Positions 48,778 to 60,000 of a stretch of 60,000 nt of DNA are shown here, in pieces. The notes under the pieces are model-generated. The model was given only the letters and a program-made list of their open reading frames with translations. It did no database searches and was not told the DNA's origin. Numbering within the stretch: the first letter of the stretch is position 1; every line of letters begins with the position of its first letter. The stretch comes from Apostichopus japonicus (taxonomy: Eukaryota > Echinodermata > Holothuroidea > Aspidochirotida > Stichopodidae), in assembly GCF_037975245.1 (NCBI RefSeq), contig NC_092573.1, positions 4,465,501 through 4,525,500 on the forward strand, read 5' to 3'. Made by a program: the position numbers and the translations under genes.

Positions 48778-48786
48778 AGGCAGGGC

Positions 48787-49974
48787 AGGGTGACCAGCTC
48801 TGGGTGATTCTTGGGTTGTGTGGTCCCCTGTACATTAACAATTCACTCTTAACACCCTTGAGAGTCACAATAATACCTGAACGGGAGGTCACAAATGTGG
48901 GAGGGGGGACCGTGGGGGAACTGTGGTAATCCACAATGTGAATTTGGGGCAGTTGTTTATGGTAAACCATGTAGAAAGTCAGTGGGAGGTGTGGGGAGGG
49001 GGAGATGCATTTAAAACACAAACAGCAAATTAATCTAGGTTTGTTGTAAGCCTAACAACAAATTCCCTAAACAGACTTTGCAAAGTCTTATAGAAGGATA
49101 GGCTTCTTGATATTTTGTTTGTTGATCCAAGAGAAACTAAATAAATAAACATTTGTGGAGGAGGGGGGGGGGGACACTACTGAGAGTATGATGCAGGGAC
49201 ACTTGAAGGTCAATCCATGAACTATCAGCTTAAAAGGATTTTCTGGTCATGGACAAACAATGTGAACTTTTATTGGATGAGCAGGATATTCCAGACACCA
49301 CTAACTAGTTGAAATATTTTCCCTAACTCAAGATATGGTTGATATAAAGACACCCAGTTTTGTTGAGTGGTGAAACTTTCAACTACTCCAGGGTGTTAGA
49401 TCACAGTAGGGGGGTCTGTGATGTCATCTAGGCAAATGCCTTTCAAAAGCATTACTTAGGCTATTTATAACTTTGTTGTTGGTTTAACTTTGAAGCCTGA
49501 TACATTTGGAATGTTTGCTTAGCTATCAAAGTTCTCTGTAGTAAGAGAATTTAATCAAAATGACTCTTTTTTGACAAATTATAGAGAAAAACTAAGACTT
49601 TTATCCAGCTGAATTGCCCTGAGAATGTCATCCATTATGATGTTGCCAAATCTATGCATTTATAATATCACACAATTTGAAAAATTCAAATCTATGTGAT
49701 TCAGAATGTTATAAGGATGCGGTTTTTGACTAGAAATAGAGAGAATTTTCAGCAAGTTTGCTATAAAGCAATCAATTTCAGAGAATTAGAGAGTTCTCTA
49801 ATGTTCCAGTCAATTTCAAATTCTCTGACAAAGAGAAACCCTTTGGCTACTCCCTATCAATGAGTTATCAATCTTTTAATCACTTACAGAAAAGTTGTCC
49901 TAGTTTGCCGTTTGCAAACCTTTTTAACATTTATGCCAACTTTCATCCTTCCCCAGTGCGATATCTTGGCCAGA
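48787..49974. other. no gene seen
   Basis: Spacer with G tracts near 48900 and 49160-49172. Confidence 0.6.
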
Positions 49975-50215
49975 TTAAAGGGCATCAAAACTGAACCCAA
50001 GTATGCTAGAAAGTCAAATATTGGTCACTTATGCTACAACAAGAAATTTTCTGCCACCCACAAAATTATTTTGCCTCACTGAGAGATTGCATCATCTAAG
50101 TGAACGATACTCAATCTTTGGGAATAATTTGGCGATTGAGAACTTTTCAAAAACTTTTAAGCAAGTTTTAGGAAGGTAAAATTTGGGGCCAATGATGATG
50201 ACCTTTGAAGGAACG
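49975..50215. mobile_element. MITE-like element, copy 2 (related to 22324-22620)
   Basis: Shares TATGCTAGAAAGTCAAA and TTGGTC/CTTATGCT-like blocks at the left and AAACTTTTAAGCAAGTTTTAG plus GGGGCCAATGATGATG-like sequence at the right with the copy at 22.3 kb. Terminal sequences are more decayed, so limits are approximate. Confidence 0.5.
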
Positions 50216-51527
50216 GATGTTTCATTCAAGATTCTTATCTTTCCATCAGTGGCCCAATATGAAGCTATAACAAATTTCAACCTAACATGCAGTTTTCAAA
50301 TATATCTTTTGAGGCAACAAATTCTCTGTTTGCAACCTGAGGGTTTATTCATGCATTAGTAAATTCTCCTGCCCCCTGCCTCCCTGCCCCATTTGTTTTG
50401 ATCATGAATAGAAAAATTCACATTACCTGTATTCAAACAAAACTGGCAACATATCTTAGAAGTTTACCTAAGGCTACTGTATGATTTGTCTTGGAAATCC
50501 ATGGCTAATGCAAAAAATACACCAAAATGCCAAATGGGCTGCTGACTATACAATTTTTTGTAACTGGCTTTTGAATTTCACATAATTTAGGCTCTTTGAT
50601 AAGCAATTTATACAAATGCTGAACATTAGCATTGATGAAGCACTTCTCCCATGTAATTTCCTTGGACATAACACATACGCCCAAACAGAAAACAGCCTGA
50701 GAACTTATAAAGTTGCTGAGTCAGTCAAATGTTATCAACATTAAAACATTAAAAAAGGAGTTTTTACAGACTATTAAAGGCACTCAATACAACTCAAACT
50801 TATTAGGATTTTAAGCATGTGTTAAAATGAATAAATTTCTGTGAAACTAAAGACAGGTCTGTAAAACTTAAAACTAAGATCTGTAAAACTGATATGTATA
50901 ATAAAGCCTGGGCTGATCTTTTTCTCTCAGTGATGCAGTAATAAGGCAGCATGAACTGTGAGGACTTTGTAACATGTCTGAATTATCTGAATGTTGTTTC
51001 CACAAACTTTTTACAAAGATTGACAGATAAATATGACTAACAAATATTCCCTCTTGCCTACTCTACTCAAACATCATTCTAGTTTAATACCGCTGATGTC
51101 TAACGGAGTTACGGAACAACTAAAGGCTTGTATCAGACATTATGACTTCTGATAGTCTAGATCTGAAAGATATGTCCACAAATGAGTTAAATAATATGAC
51201 CTATAGATTGCTGATGTAAATGTATGCTGCTGTGTTATACATAAGTGTCAAATACACATACAATATCTATCAAAAAATGAATTTAAGAATCCTTTTAACA
51301 TCTTTAAAAATCTCTCAGAAACTCAACATTATCATATCAGCATCATCATATATATGCTGAGCCTCTTGACATTCTGCACACATGAATAAAATGATGCTCT
51401 GAAGTTTATCAATCGCTGTTAAACAGTCAACTTTGATTCATGACATACCTTTCAAACTTTGTCATTTCACAGCTGTAACATACATATCATGTAGGGAATA
51501 ATGTATCCAGTGATCAGCATCGCAAAA

Positions 51528-51529
<2 letters not shown>
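50216..51529. other. no gene seen
   Basis: AT-rich spacer with no supported exon. Confidence 0.6.

Positions 51530-51562
<33 letters not shown>
51530..51562. repeat. (TA)n microsatellite
   Basis: About 16 uninterrupted TA dinucleotides. Confidence 0.95.
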
Positions 51563-51564
<2 letters not shown>

Positions 51565-51685
51565 AATCATGGTAAAAACTGTAGAACAACTATGCTACAT
51601 TTAGAGAAAAGCTGGATCTCGAGTAAGATACAAAATTTGAATAAAGGAAGTGATTGGAAGTAAAACAGCCAATGTTTGGTTTTCT

Positions 51686-51719
51686 GCCGAGCTTTCGAGC
51701 AAAACTAGCTCTTCTTCAG
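51686..51719 (-). ncRNA. second hammerhead-like motif, partly decayed
   Basis: On the minus strand CTGAAGA, an extra A, stem II GAGC with GCTC around a TAGTTTT loop, then GAAA and GCTC. The same CTGAAGAAG/GAAA layout, including the extra A, is seen at 6252-6290. Stem I pairing is poor here, so activity is doubtful. It lies 25 bases downstream of an AATAAA on the same strand. No endonuclease ORF or target duplication was found, so it may be an isolated terminal fragment of a Penelope-like element. Confidence 0.4.
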
Positions 51720-51743
51720 TGCATACTGTATATGTTTAGTAGT

Positions 51744-51749
51744 TTTATT
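51744..51749 (-). terminator. poly(A) signal AATAAA
   Basis: AATAAA on the minus strand, about 130 bases after the TGA of the candidate terminal exon at 51882-52064. Confidence 0.3.
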
Positions 51750-51881
51750 CACAAGAACCATTAAGTTCTAGTACTTCAGCAGACACACAATTCAGAGTTT
51801 CAACACTGCATGTACATACAATCTGAAGATTAAATTATTCCCTCAGATTGCATTGTTATATTCCAGCTTAAATAAATATCA

Positions 51882-52064
51882 GTTATTGACTTCTTGCATG
51901 ATGATGGTGGCAATGTGGTTTGGAACATTATCCTGTAGGACAGGCACTGTACCTTCTACCTGGGGAGGAGCTGTTTGGCATTCACTATCAAGTAACATAC
52001 AGTTGGCCTTTTCAAGATTATTAACAAAGTCTGGAATCACAGTCTGTCTATAGTTTACTGTTAC
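51882..52064 (-). CDS. candidate terminal exon or decayed ORF, unknown protein
   Basis: The minus-strand frame is open from 52064 to a TGA at 51879-51881. It includes QTVIPDFVNNLEKANCML, then LDSECQTAPPQVEGTVPVL and QDNVPNHIATIIMQEVNN. The composition looks protein-like, and an AATAAA follows. The upstream acceptor is weak (CTATAG or TATAGACAG without a long pyrimidine tract). A second open frame just upstream (52061-52249, minus) is in a different register, so a frameshifted mobile-element ORF is an alternative. I do not recognise the domain. The overlapping plus-strand frame (51853-52053) is judged a shadow. Confidence 0.3.
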
Positions 52065-55000
52065 TCAAGAGATTCACCTTCTTTTGAAGCTGTTTTTATA
52101 CCCCAAAGCTGGAAACAAAGGTAGCCTCTGTTCCACCATGTTGGCCTTGCTATGACAGCATATCCCAAAGGAACCATAAAAACATAAAGGAGACCCTTTT
52201 CTTGATTCAGCTTCAGGTCAAGGGTCATCTGCCCTTCAGTTGTGTACATGTAATTGAGAATGCTGTACTATATTGGTTATGGTTTAATTGCCTCCTACAG
52301 CAGTAGTGATCTGTTATTTCCTCTCTATGATGGATGGATTCTCTGGGGGTCTGTGGTACAAGCTATACTTTCTGTCAAACAACCTGTCTTAGAACTATAA
52401 TCTGTGTCCCTCTCCATACTCTTCACATATATAATTGATGTATAGTATCCACGATCTGAAAAAGAGCTCTAATGTAGCTAACCCAGGTAGTACTGGTGGT
52501 TATTTTAATATGTTATTGGTTATAAAAAAAAAAATTATATTTATTACCTAGTCTGAAATTTCATTTATAATCTAGTCTAAAATTAAAAGTCTGAAATTGT
52601 CCGAAGTTGGCATAATTTCCAGAACTCTGTGACATTTCAGAATGCTATGCAAGGTCAGTGCATGATGAAGCATGACACACAGTGGAGATAGAGTGCTGTA
52701 ATATATGTTACTATTAAATTGTTACTGAAAGATTTCAAAAATGTTTTGAACACGGGGTAGTGGCAAAATTGTCTGATATGATAACAGACAAGTAAACCAG
52801 AATGCAACAAGCATTGTGGTTTCGATGATGTAACATGAGCAGTTTTCATCATGAACCTGATGTTACGTATAGTGAGGGTGTACAACATACTCGATCTTAG
52901 TAAAGCAGTGTGATGTGACAAACAATAACTTCACAATGACACAGGCTGTCCTGAAATGACCTTTGACCTCAACAACAGGCTTCTTGTTCTAAATGAGATA
53001 CATCAACATACTAAATATATTCTTGTTGAAATATTGAGTAAAACATAGTTTTCACAATTTGACCCTATGGTGAACTGAACATGACTTCAGACCTCTGGCT
53101 TTACATTAGTCATTTTGTACTCAATGTACAACCCACCCCCACAATAGACAAACTCCATGTCAGTTTTGTTTGATGAAGTGTGATCAATTACTTTTCTCTA
53201 AGCTCAATCAATTCCATGAGTGAACAAAGGATCATTGTAGAAGTTTCACTCAAGTAGGAACCGATCCCTAAAAACATTATCAAACACAAAACACTGGCAA
53301 ATTGAGTACTGCAAGTACCAAGTTTGTGGTAATATAATTAGCCTGTTTTTGCAGTTATTTGACAAACGCATACGAAGAAGCATTGATACAAAATAGGTAT
53401 GGACAGATCAACTCAGCCAAATATAATGACTAAGAATCCTAACTTTCTTCCCCGAAATTTACACCTGAATGAGTGATTTTACCACATTTCATTCTGAGAC
53501 ATATATGCCACCAAAAAAACAAAAAATTTGTACCTTAGATTGAATAAATCAAATTTAGGCTTATTTAAATAAAATATAGCACATACAAAGAAACTTGCTT
53601 TTTGAAAGGAAAAGTTGAATGAAAAGTTAAAAATAATAATAAGACTGTATGTATAGCAAGGTCAGAACAGTCCCTGTTTCAATTAAAATATAGAATACAG
53701 CGTTAGAGCAGGTTGAAAATTGTTGCTAAAAGCTATCTGAGATACAAATCTACTTTGTATGCAGCAGCACTTCTCTTTCTAACCCATTCACTTACAGGAC
53801 AAACTCTACCAAACAAACACCTATGCCATCCATACCAAAGCACCTTGACAACCACTGCAGCACTCTCCTTCTTTGTTCCAGTTTTTGGAGTGGCCATGCC
53901 TGAGCCTATATTTAGCCCAAAGCTATAATCAGGGTTGATAAATGATTCAACTGATTAAATTGAAGCAATTTAAGACTGATATGTAGATTAGACCTTTTGT
54001 TCCCAAACAGCAGACAACCACTCATTTTTTTTTCTCTTTTCTTTTTTATTATTATCATTATTATTATTATTCTTCCTTCTCAAATGTACGAGCTCCATAT
54101 TCCATTATCTTCATTTCCCCCAAAATTGCCGTTCCTTTTATAAAATTACAGAGTTAATCTCAACTTTAATGAAATCAAGAGTATTTACATAAAGCTCAGG
54201 TTGTCAGGCTCGACTGCCTTCATTCACACCAAAAGTTGTCCCCTGCTGATAAACAAAGAGACTTGTGGACCGAGATCAGACAAAGGGAAAAATGGTGGCG
54301 CTATTCTGGTATATAATGATAAAGTCATGCTGCCCAAACAAGGTCACCTGAACACTGAGCTGTATCATATAACTAGGTCTGTATTAAAAGCTATGATCTG
54401 AACACAACTGAGTACATCTTTTCATCTTTAGTAATGAAAAGAACAGAAGTTCTAAATTGCAGGGAAATTATTTCAAAAGTTAGGCTACAATTTCCATGAT
54501 TTTACTCTGAAGGAAATGTCATGTCATTACTACATCACCAGAGCTTATACCTTGATGATGAATTAAAGATGATGGTTGCATGTTAGTACTAAAATTACAC
54601 ATGCAACCAAATACAAAAAGTTCCTGTTTCACACAAAATAGGAATGTACACTTTTCTGTAACGTAATATTATGAAGAATTTTACTCTTGCCTACAGTAGC
54701 TCTATGAAATCTGGTGATAATTTGCATTATCATTCACATGACTGGATCAACATCAGACAAAGTGGGGTGTACTGCAAACTTTATTATATATAGACTATAT
54801 GATACAGAGATGGGCACCAAATTATAGATCTTGCATGTAATAGTGCAATTTTGTACCCAACCCGGGAGTCAAAAGAGTGAGGGATGTACCCGCTCCCGTT
54901 AAATAGATAAGTTACATTACATGGAAAGAAAAAGTTTGACAAAGTGTAATATCCATGTTATGTTGAAGTATATCTGGTTGTTTGAAATCTGAGGTCTCTA

Positions 55001-58000
55001 TAGATAATTCTCTTGCAAAATATACATATTTTATGTTTTTCTATGTCGTTTCATTCTGCGAGAAGCCATGTAAGGACTTCAAATGTTTTTTACCCAGCTG
55101 CAGAAAATATGGCCAAGTGGGACATGCGGTGATTGGGACAAACTTTGCCCATCTGTCATATTGTATGATAGTGTCAATGTCATCATCTGTCTGACTAACA
55201 CTCATCTGCCCCCCCCTCCAGCTATCCCATACCAACACTGTCCAAAAAGGCAATAGATGTTGGAAAAGACAAGTGTAAAATCAATCGATTCGATAAAAAA
55301 AACAATTTTAGCAACTTGCATTGAATATGTAAACCCACTCATTGCAATTTATCACCACAGCTAAGAGTTTAAAACACATTTCTGTAAGTTTTATTTGACT
55401 TATTCCATGATGATACTGTATCACCAAGGAGTAGCATCTCCCTGGTACCACAACTCCTACTGTACTACTACTGTATGCAGAGGAGAAATTTCAGGAGGTC
55501 ATTCATCACCTTGCCTATCTTTTGAATGGCCTTGTCAATCTCAGACAGCCACAGCCCTTTTCAAGACAGTCACTCACTTTGTAATAATCTTGATCCATTG
55601 GGTAACATCTGTAACATAATAAGATGACCTTTGACATTCTATGGGATTGTTGATACCCACAATATGCAGTACAAACACAAACAGATTTACATCACCTTCT
55701 TTTTCAATACCAATGTGGTCAGAATGAATACTTAAAAAGAAATGTACCATCATATAACAACATGACATGGACTCTCCTACTGGGATGTTGAGGTACATGC
55801 AAAGAAACCACAGAGCATTTATTTATATTTTTGAGATTCTCCATTGACAACCAGGCCATTACATTGTGGGTTGTCCAAACAACAAATTTGGTTGCCTGCC
55901 CAATAAAATGGAGCAAAATAACAATGAACTATTTGTCACCGTAGGAGAGAGAGATGTGTAGGATTGGTAAATAGAACATTAGGCTTTCATGGGTGACACC
56001 AATAAATCATTTAACCTATTTGGGGGATCTTTTTAGTTATAATTCAACTTGAATTTGGTGTAAACAAAGTTCTAGTCAGTCTCCGGGGACAACTACCACA
56101 ACTGATTTTCGTTGTCTGAACAGAAATTTGGTCCTACCCTCTCCATATGGTAGTTCATAACACCAAACTGCACACAAAATTTACAAGTGTCTTTTGCATA
56201 GATATCAATTGGTAAGTTTTGATGGCAAAGTGTCTCAGAATCTGGATTATGACAGTAGTTTACATTCCACTGTTGGGGCAGGGGGGGGGGAAGGGGGTAC
56301 CTATCATTTGTTTGAAAAATAATGTCTATTAAGTGGTATTAAATACTATGGCTTGTTCAATTGCAATACATTTCTGATGTCATTTTTGTAAGGCTTGGCA
56401 AAATTGTTGGATACTAACAACCAATTGCAAATTATCTCTTCTTTCCAAATCTAGGGAGTTTTACTTGAACACAGACAACATTTCCCAGCTGGAAAGGCCC
56501 TTTCAACCTCGGCAAGTTAGATGAAGTAGTCACCCACTGTAAATCTGCCGTTAATTTGGTTGTTCAGATTGTTTGGAAAAAAAAAAAATGGGAAATAAGC
56601 TCAAAGTTTTTTACTTCTATGAATGCATGCATGCATGAGCTGGCTTCACTAATAGCAACAAAATTATTTTGTGTTAAGTTAATAATACCCTAAAAGTCTT
56701 GGTATACGTTAAAAAGTTTTTGTTAGTATGGATGCATTAATACAAAGATGCATTATTCCATCTTGTTTACAAACAACTAAACCTTCACAAAATCCTTAAC
56801 TTGTTTTCCTAAAGCGGATCTAAACTGATATCTCTAAAGTCTTTGTCCGTACATCCTTGTAATACCTTTGGGGTTTTCTAAAACCACCCAGCTGATGTAT
56901 AGATCTATTCAATATTCATAACAAAAGCCTCACAAAACTATCCAGGGTGTGTAACAACATTTAGCAATACCCTGTTTTGGTCTCCTAAGTTTGCCTGTTT
57001 TAACTTTATAAGTAATGAACAAGGAATGAGTGGGATAAATATCATCAGGCACAATCATAAATGGTGTTAGAAATATTGAACGGCAAAAGGTTCATACGCA
57101 TATAATACATAAAGAGTCATGTATATTTATGTCTTGCAGTGACATCTAACCCTATCAACAAAAAGAATAGATACATCTGTGCAGTTTATATACTGCAATG
57201 GAATTTCACTAAACTGCCACCAAACCTAGTATTGGGCTTAAATCCCATCCCAATGGAAGATATGTGAATAACTTTCAGATTGAAAGAGTTGCATTGAATT
57301 GCCCTTTATTGCACTGCCCATTAATTGACTTCAAACATAGTTTGCAATGGGGGGGGGGGGGGGGATTAGAGGGGGTTAACGGAGTATACGCCACTGACAT
57401 ATACAAACAGGGGGAACAAAACCAAATTATTGGTTTCTCTGTTACGAGTAATCACTTTGTTTCCCAATTTTTCTGTTTTGAGGATGTGAGGGGGCTGGCA
57501 GAAATGGGGTTGTTTGGTTTGCTGTTTTTCTCCCCCTTTCAATATGCTCCTATAAACACCTAATATATCAGTGATTTGCATGTACTGTACATAGCCTGCA
57601 ACAGCAGGTACAACAGATTATAGCATTACCCTACATAGCACAAACTATTTATTTAACATACACTACAGATTTCAATTATCCAGAGATATAACACATGACA
57701 CATCAGTGCTATTCCTTGCTTTTCCCAACAGTCCATATGCTTGTAACATCCCACATAAAACTATGATGTGAAGCTTACGGAATGGGGGAAATTCCCCTAT
57801 GCTATTTAGCATGTTTCGGTGCACTGCTGTGCTATCTCCATACAATCTAAAACATAGGTCGGTTGTTGATCCTGCGAGCCAAAGTGAAATTTTGTATCCA
57901 ATCCGCAGGGCGAGTCACTATTTACAATAACATAAATGTACATTGCATGAGGAAATTGTCCATCCGTTGTGCTGCACTATGCTATCACAAGCAGGTCTAG

Positions 58001-59754
58001 GCTCATAAACATTTAATGTCATATTTGATTCTAACAATGTGTTCAAATACCACTGAACAAAAAAAACAAAAACAATCATCATTTCAATCTTTCGGTCCCT
58101 CACCGATTCTCATGGTTAATCAAGGATTGGTTTTCTGATAATTATCAGGCTCCTGGACTAGAGCATATTCAAACTCTGCTACTGAACAAATCAAGGTTTT
58201 AAATGTTTGAGTAAACAGAAATGGTACCAGTACCACAAGCAAGAGGTCCTTGTACCATTTAGCACACATAATAGGGTCTTTCATGAGGGACACAACCGAA
58301 TTCTTCTGAATGTCGGGGAACAACGGCAGAATTTTTTTTGGGTGACATCTAGCAGACTGTCCAAGTGGCAAATTTTGTTATAAATCAGTTTGAAATCTAA
58401 ATCTCACAAACAGATCTAGAATTAAACCCAAGGATTTACATAAATATTCAACCGTCTACATTACCTCATAACAAACAAATCATGACTGGAATAAACCGTT
58501 TTGTGGTAAATACATGCAATGTTATCCCTCAGTGACACAGTCTTGACAATACAAAGCAAGCGATGCAAAGAGGGGCGAAACAGGGGCCAATAGAAGTGGC
58601 CGTGCTCACAGGGATGAGGTATCCCATATCCTGGACAATGATGTCATAATCTCAAATAAGAAACAAAATTGTTTTTTCCCCCACGAAGTGAGGATTGTCA
58701 CGGATGTGACTCAAGCATGTCGTACTGAGAAGTTACTCAGGCATGTCCTTCTGTGAATGCAAAATTCTTAGGAACCATATTGTGTTTCATTAAAGGAACA
58801 TTCCAGTGGTCAAATACGACCGTCAAAGAACAGCCCTATAATTTGTATTTTCACAGTCCACATCCTGATAGCATCAAAAGGAAAGTTATAGAGACCTACC
58901 ATAAAAAGAAGACTATGGAAGGAGATGGAAGCATTGGAAGTACACTTGCCATTATGACATAACAGACAACCTGCTGTGATCCATTTCCTAACCAAATGGA
59001 GCTAAATTATCTTACAAAACACATATCATTTCAAAACAACCATATGTATTCAGTTTAGGAACACAATATTGAAATGACATGTTTTAACTTAGTGATGTGA
59101 AACATTTTTGGGTGAGTGTCAAATCGACTGCTCCTGGAATATCATTTTAGAAGATGGCTGCTTCATTTAAAAAAATACACAACACAAAGAAAGAGCACTC
59201 CCCTCTAGTTTCACATCTTTGACAAGTCTCACAGAACCACCAAAACTGACTGGTGTGGGTATTCATGAGTGACACTGTACCGAGCCGTCTCCAATCAGAG
59301 AATGCACAGTGCTAAAACTACTATACCAGAATCAGCTGCCTTAAACTTTCAATAACGCTAACTCTTGTCTTTGACAGAGTAAGAAATTACTCTTGTGACA
59401 GATATTCAGTAGCTTTCTTCTCTTCATTAATATGTTACAACTGTGTGATATCTACCAGACCAGGTTACTTGCTACAAACTGAAGCACTTCTTGCATACTC
59501 AGAGAAAGATAGAATAGCTCCCTCACAAAAACAGGTTACTGTGTTTACTCTGACAGGACTGGTTGATTTGAAGAGAACTTTTGAGCAAAATGGTGCATTC
59601 CAAATTTATTAATTAACAGAGACTAAGTAGGTATGCAATATGCTCTAGAAACAGGCAAAGACTAGACAGGAACAATGTCTGAAAAAAGTGATTCAATCGA
59701 AGGAAAAATTATCATCAGAATACACTTTCTATACTTTGCAAATGGTAGATTTGG
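52065..59754. other. no gene seen over 7.7 kb
   Basis: AT-rich probable intron or intergenic DNA. It contains trinucleotide (ATT)n near 54045-54070, a 16-base G run at 57349-57364, and a perfect DR1-type motif TGACCTTTGACCT at 52957-52969. Short open frames throughout (for example 53713-53928, 55574-55798, 57264-57563 and 58753-58962) have no domain and no paired splice sites. Confidence 0.55.
57349..57364 (+). repeat. poly-G tract (16 G)
   Basis: Uninterrupted run of sixteen G, followed by a second G-rich patch (GGGGG near 57371). Confidence 0.9.
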
Positions 59755-59900
59755 AAGGAAGAGGTGATGGGCGATTGAGGGTCAAGGGGTGGAGGGGGTC
59801 AAGGGGGGGGCTAAAATGTAACCAGTTATTAGGCTAGGTAGAATGTGCAATATCAGAGCTGAGAAAGGTAAGCGATGAGAGCTGTATATACGACAAATTG
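59755..59900 (+). mobile_element. MITE, copy 3 of the 40.6/41.8-kb family (partial)
   Basis: Matches the other two copies in order: GGGCTAAAATGTAACCAG, GGTAGAATGTGC, then GAGAAAGGTAAGCGATGAG. The left half is replaced by a G-rich tract (59769-59811), so the left limit is uncertain. Confidence 0.5.
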
Positions 59901-59977
59901 TTACTTTGATGGTCAAACACTAGTGATAGGATCTACTTCATGGTGCCCCTCCTCTTTGAAGGGAATAGATGACTCAC

Positions 59978-60000
59978 CTTTGAGCTTGTCTGTCCTGTGA
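59978..60000 (-). CDS. partial exon cut by the window edge (consensus donor)
   Basis: On the minus strand the last 23 bases of the window lead into CTCAAAG followed by GTGAGTCA, a near-perfect donor at 59977-59972. In one of the three open frames (TGQTSSK) the exon ends in phase 0, the phase required by the start of the exon at 36490-36652. The two may be consecutive exons with a 23-kb intron, or other exons may lie between. Too little is visible to assign a function. Confidence 0.4.

Noticed and set aside
53713-53928. Open frames on both strands around 53.7-53.9 kb
   Set aside because: No flanking splice sites that keep the frame, no domain, and equal openness on both strands.
1-60000. Bacterial-type operons, ribosome binding sites, or phage genes
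   Set aside because: Gene density, repeat content and splice-like signals are all eukaryotic; no prokaryotic gene was recognised.

Overview
This window looks like nuclear DNA from a marine invertebrate deuterostome, most likely an echinoderm. The evidence is indirect. It is AT-rich, has no bacterial-style gene packing, and is full of microsatellites, minisatellites, SINEs and MITE-sized elements. The palindrome TAGGCCTA and close variants recur (for example near 10482, 13799, 16546, 35213, 48112 and 48229), a habit typical of sea urchin, sea cucumber and acorn worm genomes. A hemichordate or another marine invertebrate is not excluded.

Host coding sequence is sparse. The best-supported gene lies on the minus strand. 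An exon at 36490-36652 ends in phase 1, and an exon at 20683-20783 starts in the matching phase and continues the same charged, heptad-like helix to a stop codon. A further minus-strand exon end with a consensus donor sits at the right edge (59978-60000), and one of its frames ends in the phase the 36.5 kb exon needs. I do not recognise the protein. Weaker candidates are a 63-base exon at 19142-19204 (+), a frame-disrupted acidic ORF at 35003-35246 (+) below a 22-base CRE palindrome, and a possible terminal exon at 51882-52064 (-) followed by a poly(A) signal and a hammerhead-like fold. Nearly everything else behaves as intron or intergenic DNA.

The mobile and repeat content is rich. Left to right: a short 5' minisatellite; a 5'-truncated Penelope-like element with a GIY-YIG endonuclease domain, a hammerhead-like motif and a 14-bp target duplication (6223-7004); a ~108-bp tandem repeat (9160-9583); a tRNA-derived SINE (17.7 kb); a MITE at 22.3 kb with a relative at 50.0 kb; a TTAA-flanked MITE (24290-24906); a 3.2-kb array of a 41-bp unit with higher-order structure (25443-28606); a 2.6-kb element bounded by 13-bp inverted repeats and carrying repeated nuclear-receptor-type DR4 and DR1 motifs (29952-32583); nine copies of a 111-bp repeat (33797-34799); a second SINE (36.2 kb); a three-member MITE family (40.6, 41.8 and 59.8 kb); a decayed ORF (43.0-43.6 kb); sixteen copies of a ~61-bp repeat with a palindromic core (45890-46838); and a ~1-kb element with perfect 31-bp terminal inverted repeats (47802-48777).

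The genes do not form a pathway here. The main biology is the mobile-element landscape: self-cleaving-ribozyme relics and element-borne arrays of hormone-receptor-like half-sites. All calls come from reading the sequence; no similarity search was possible.
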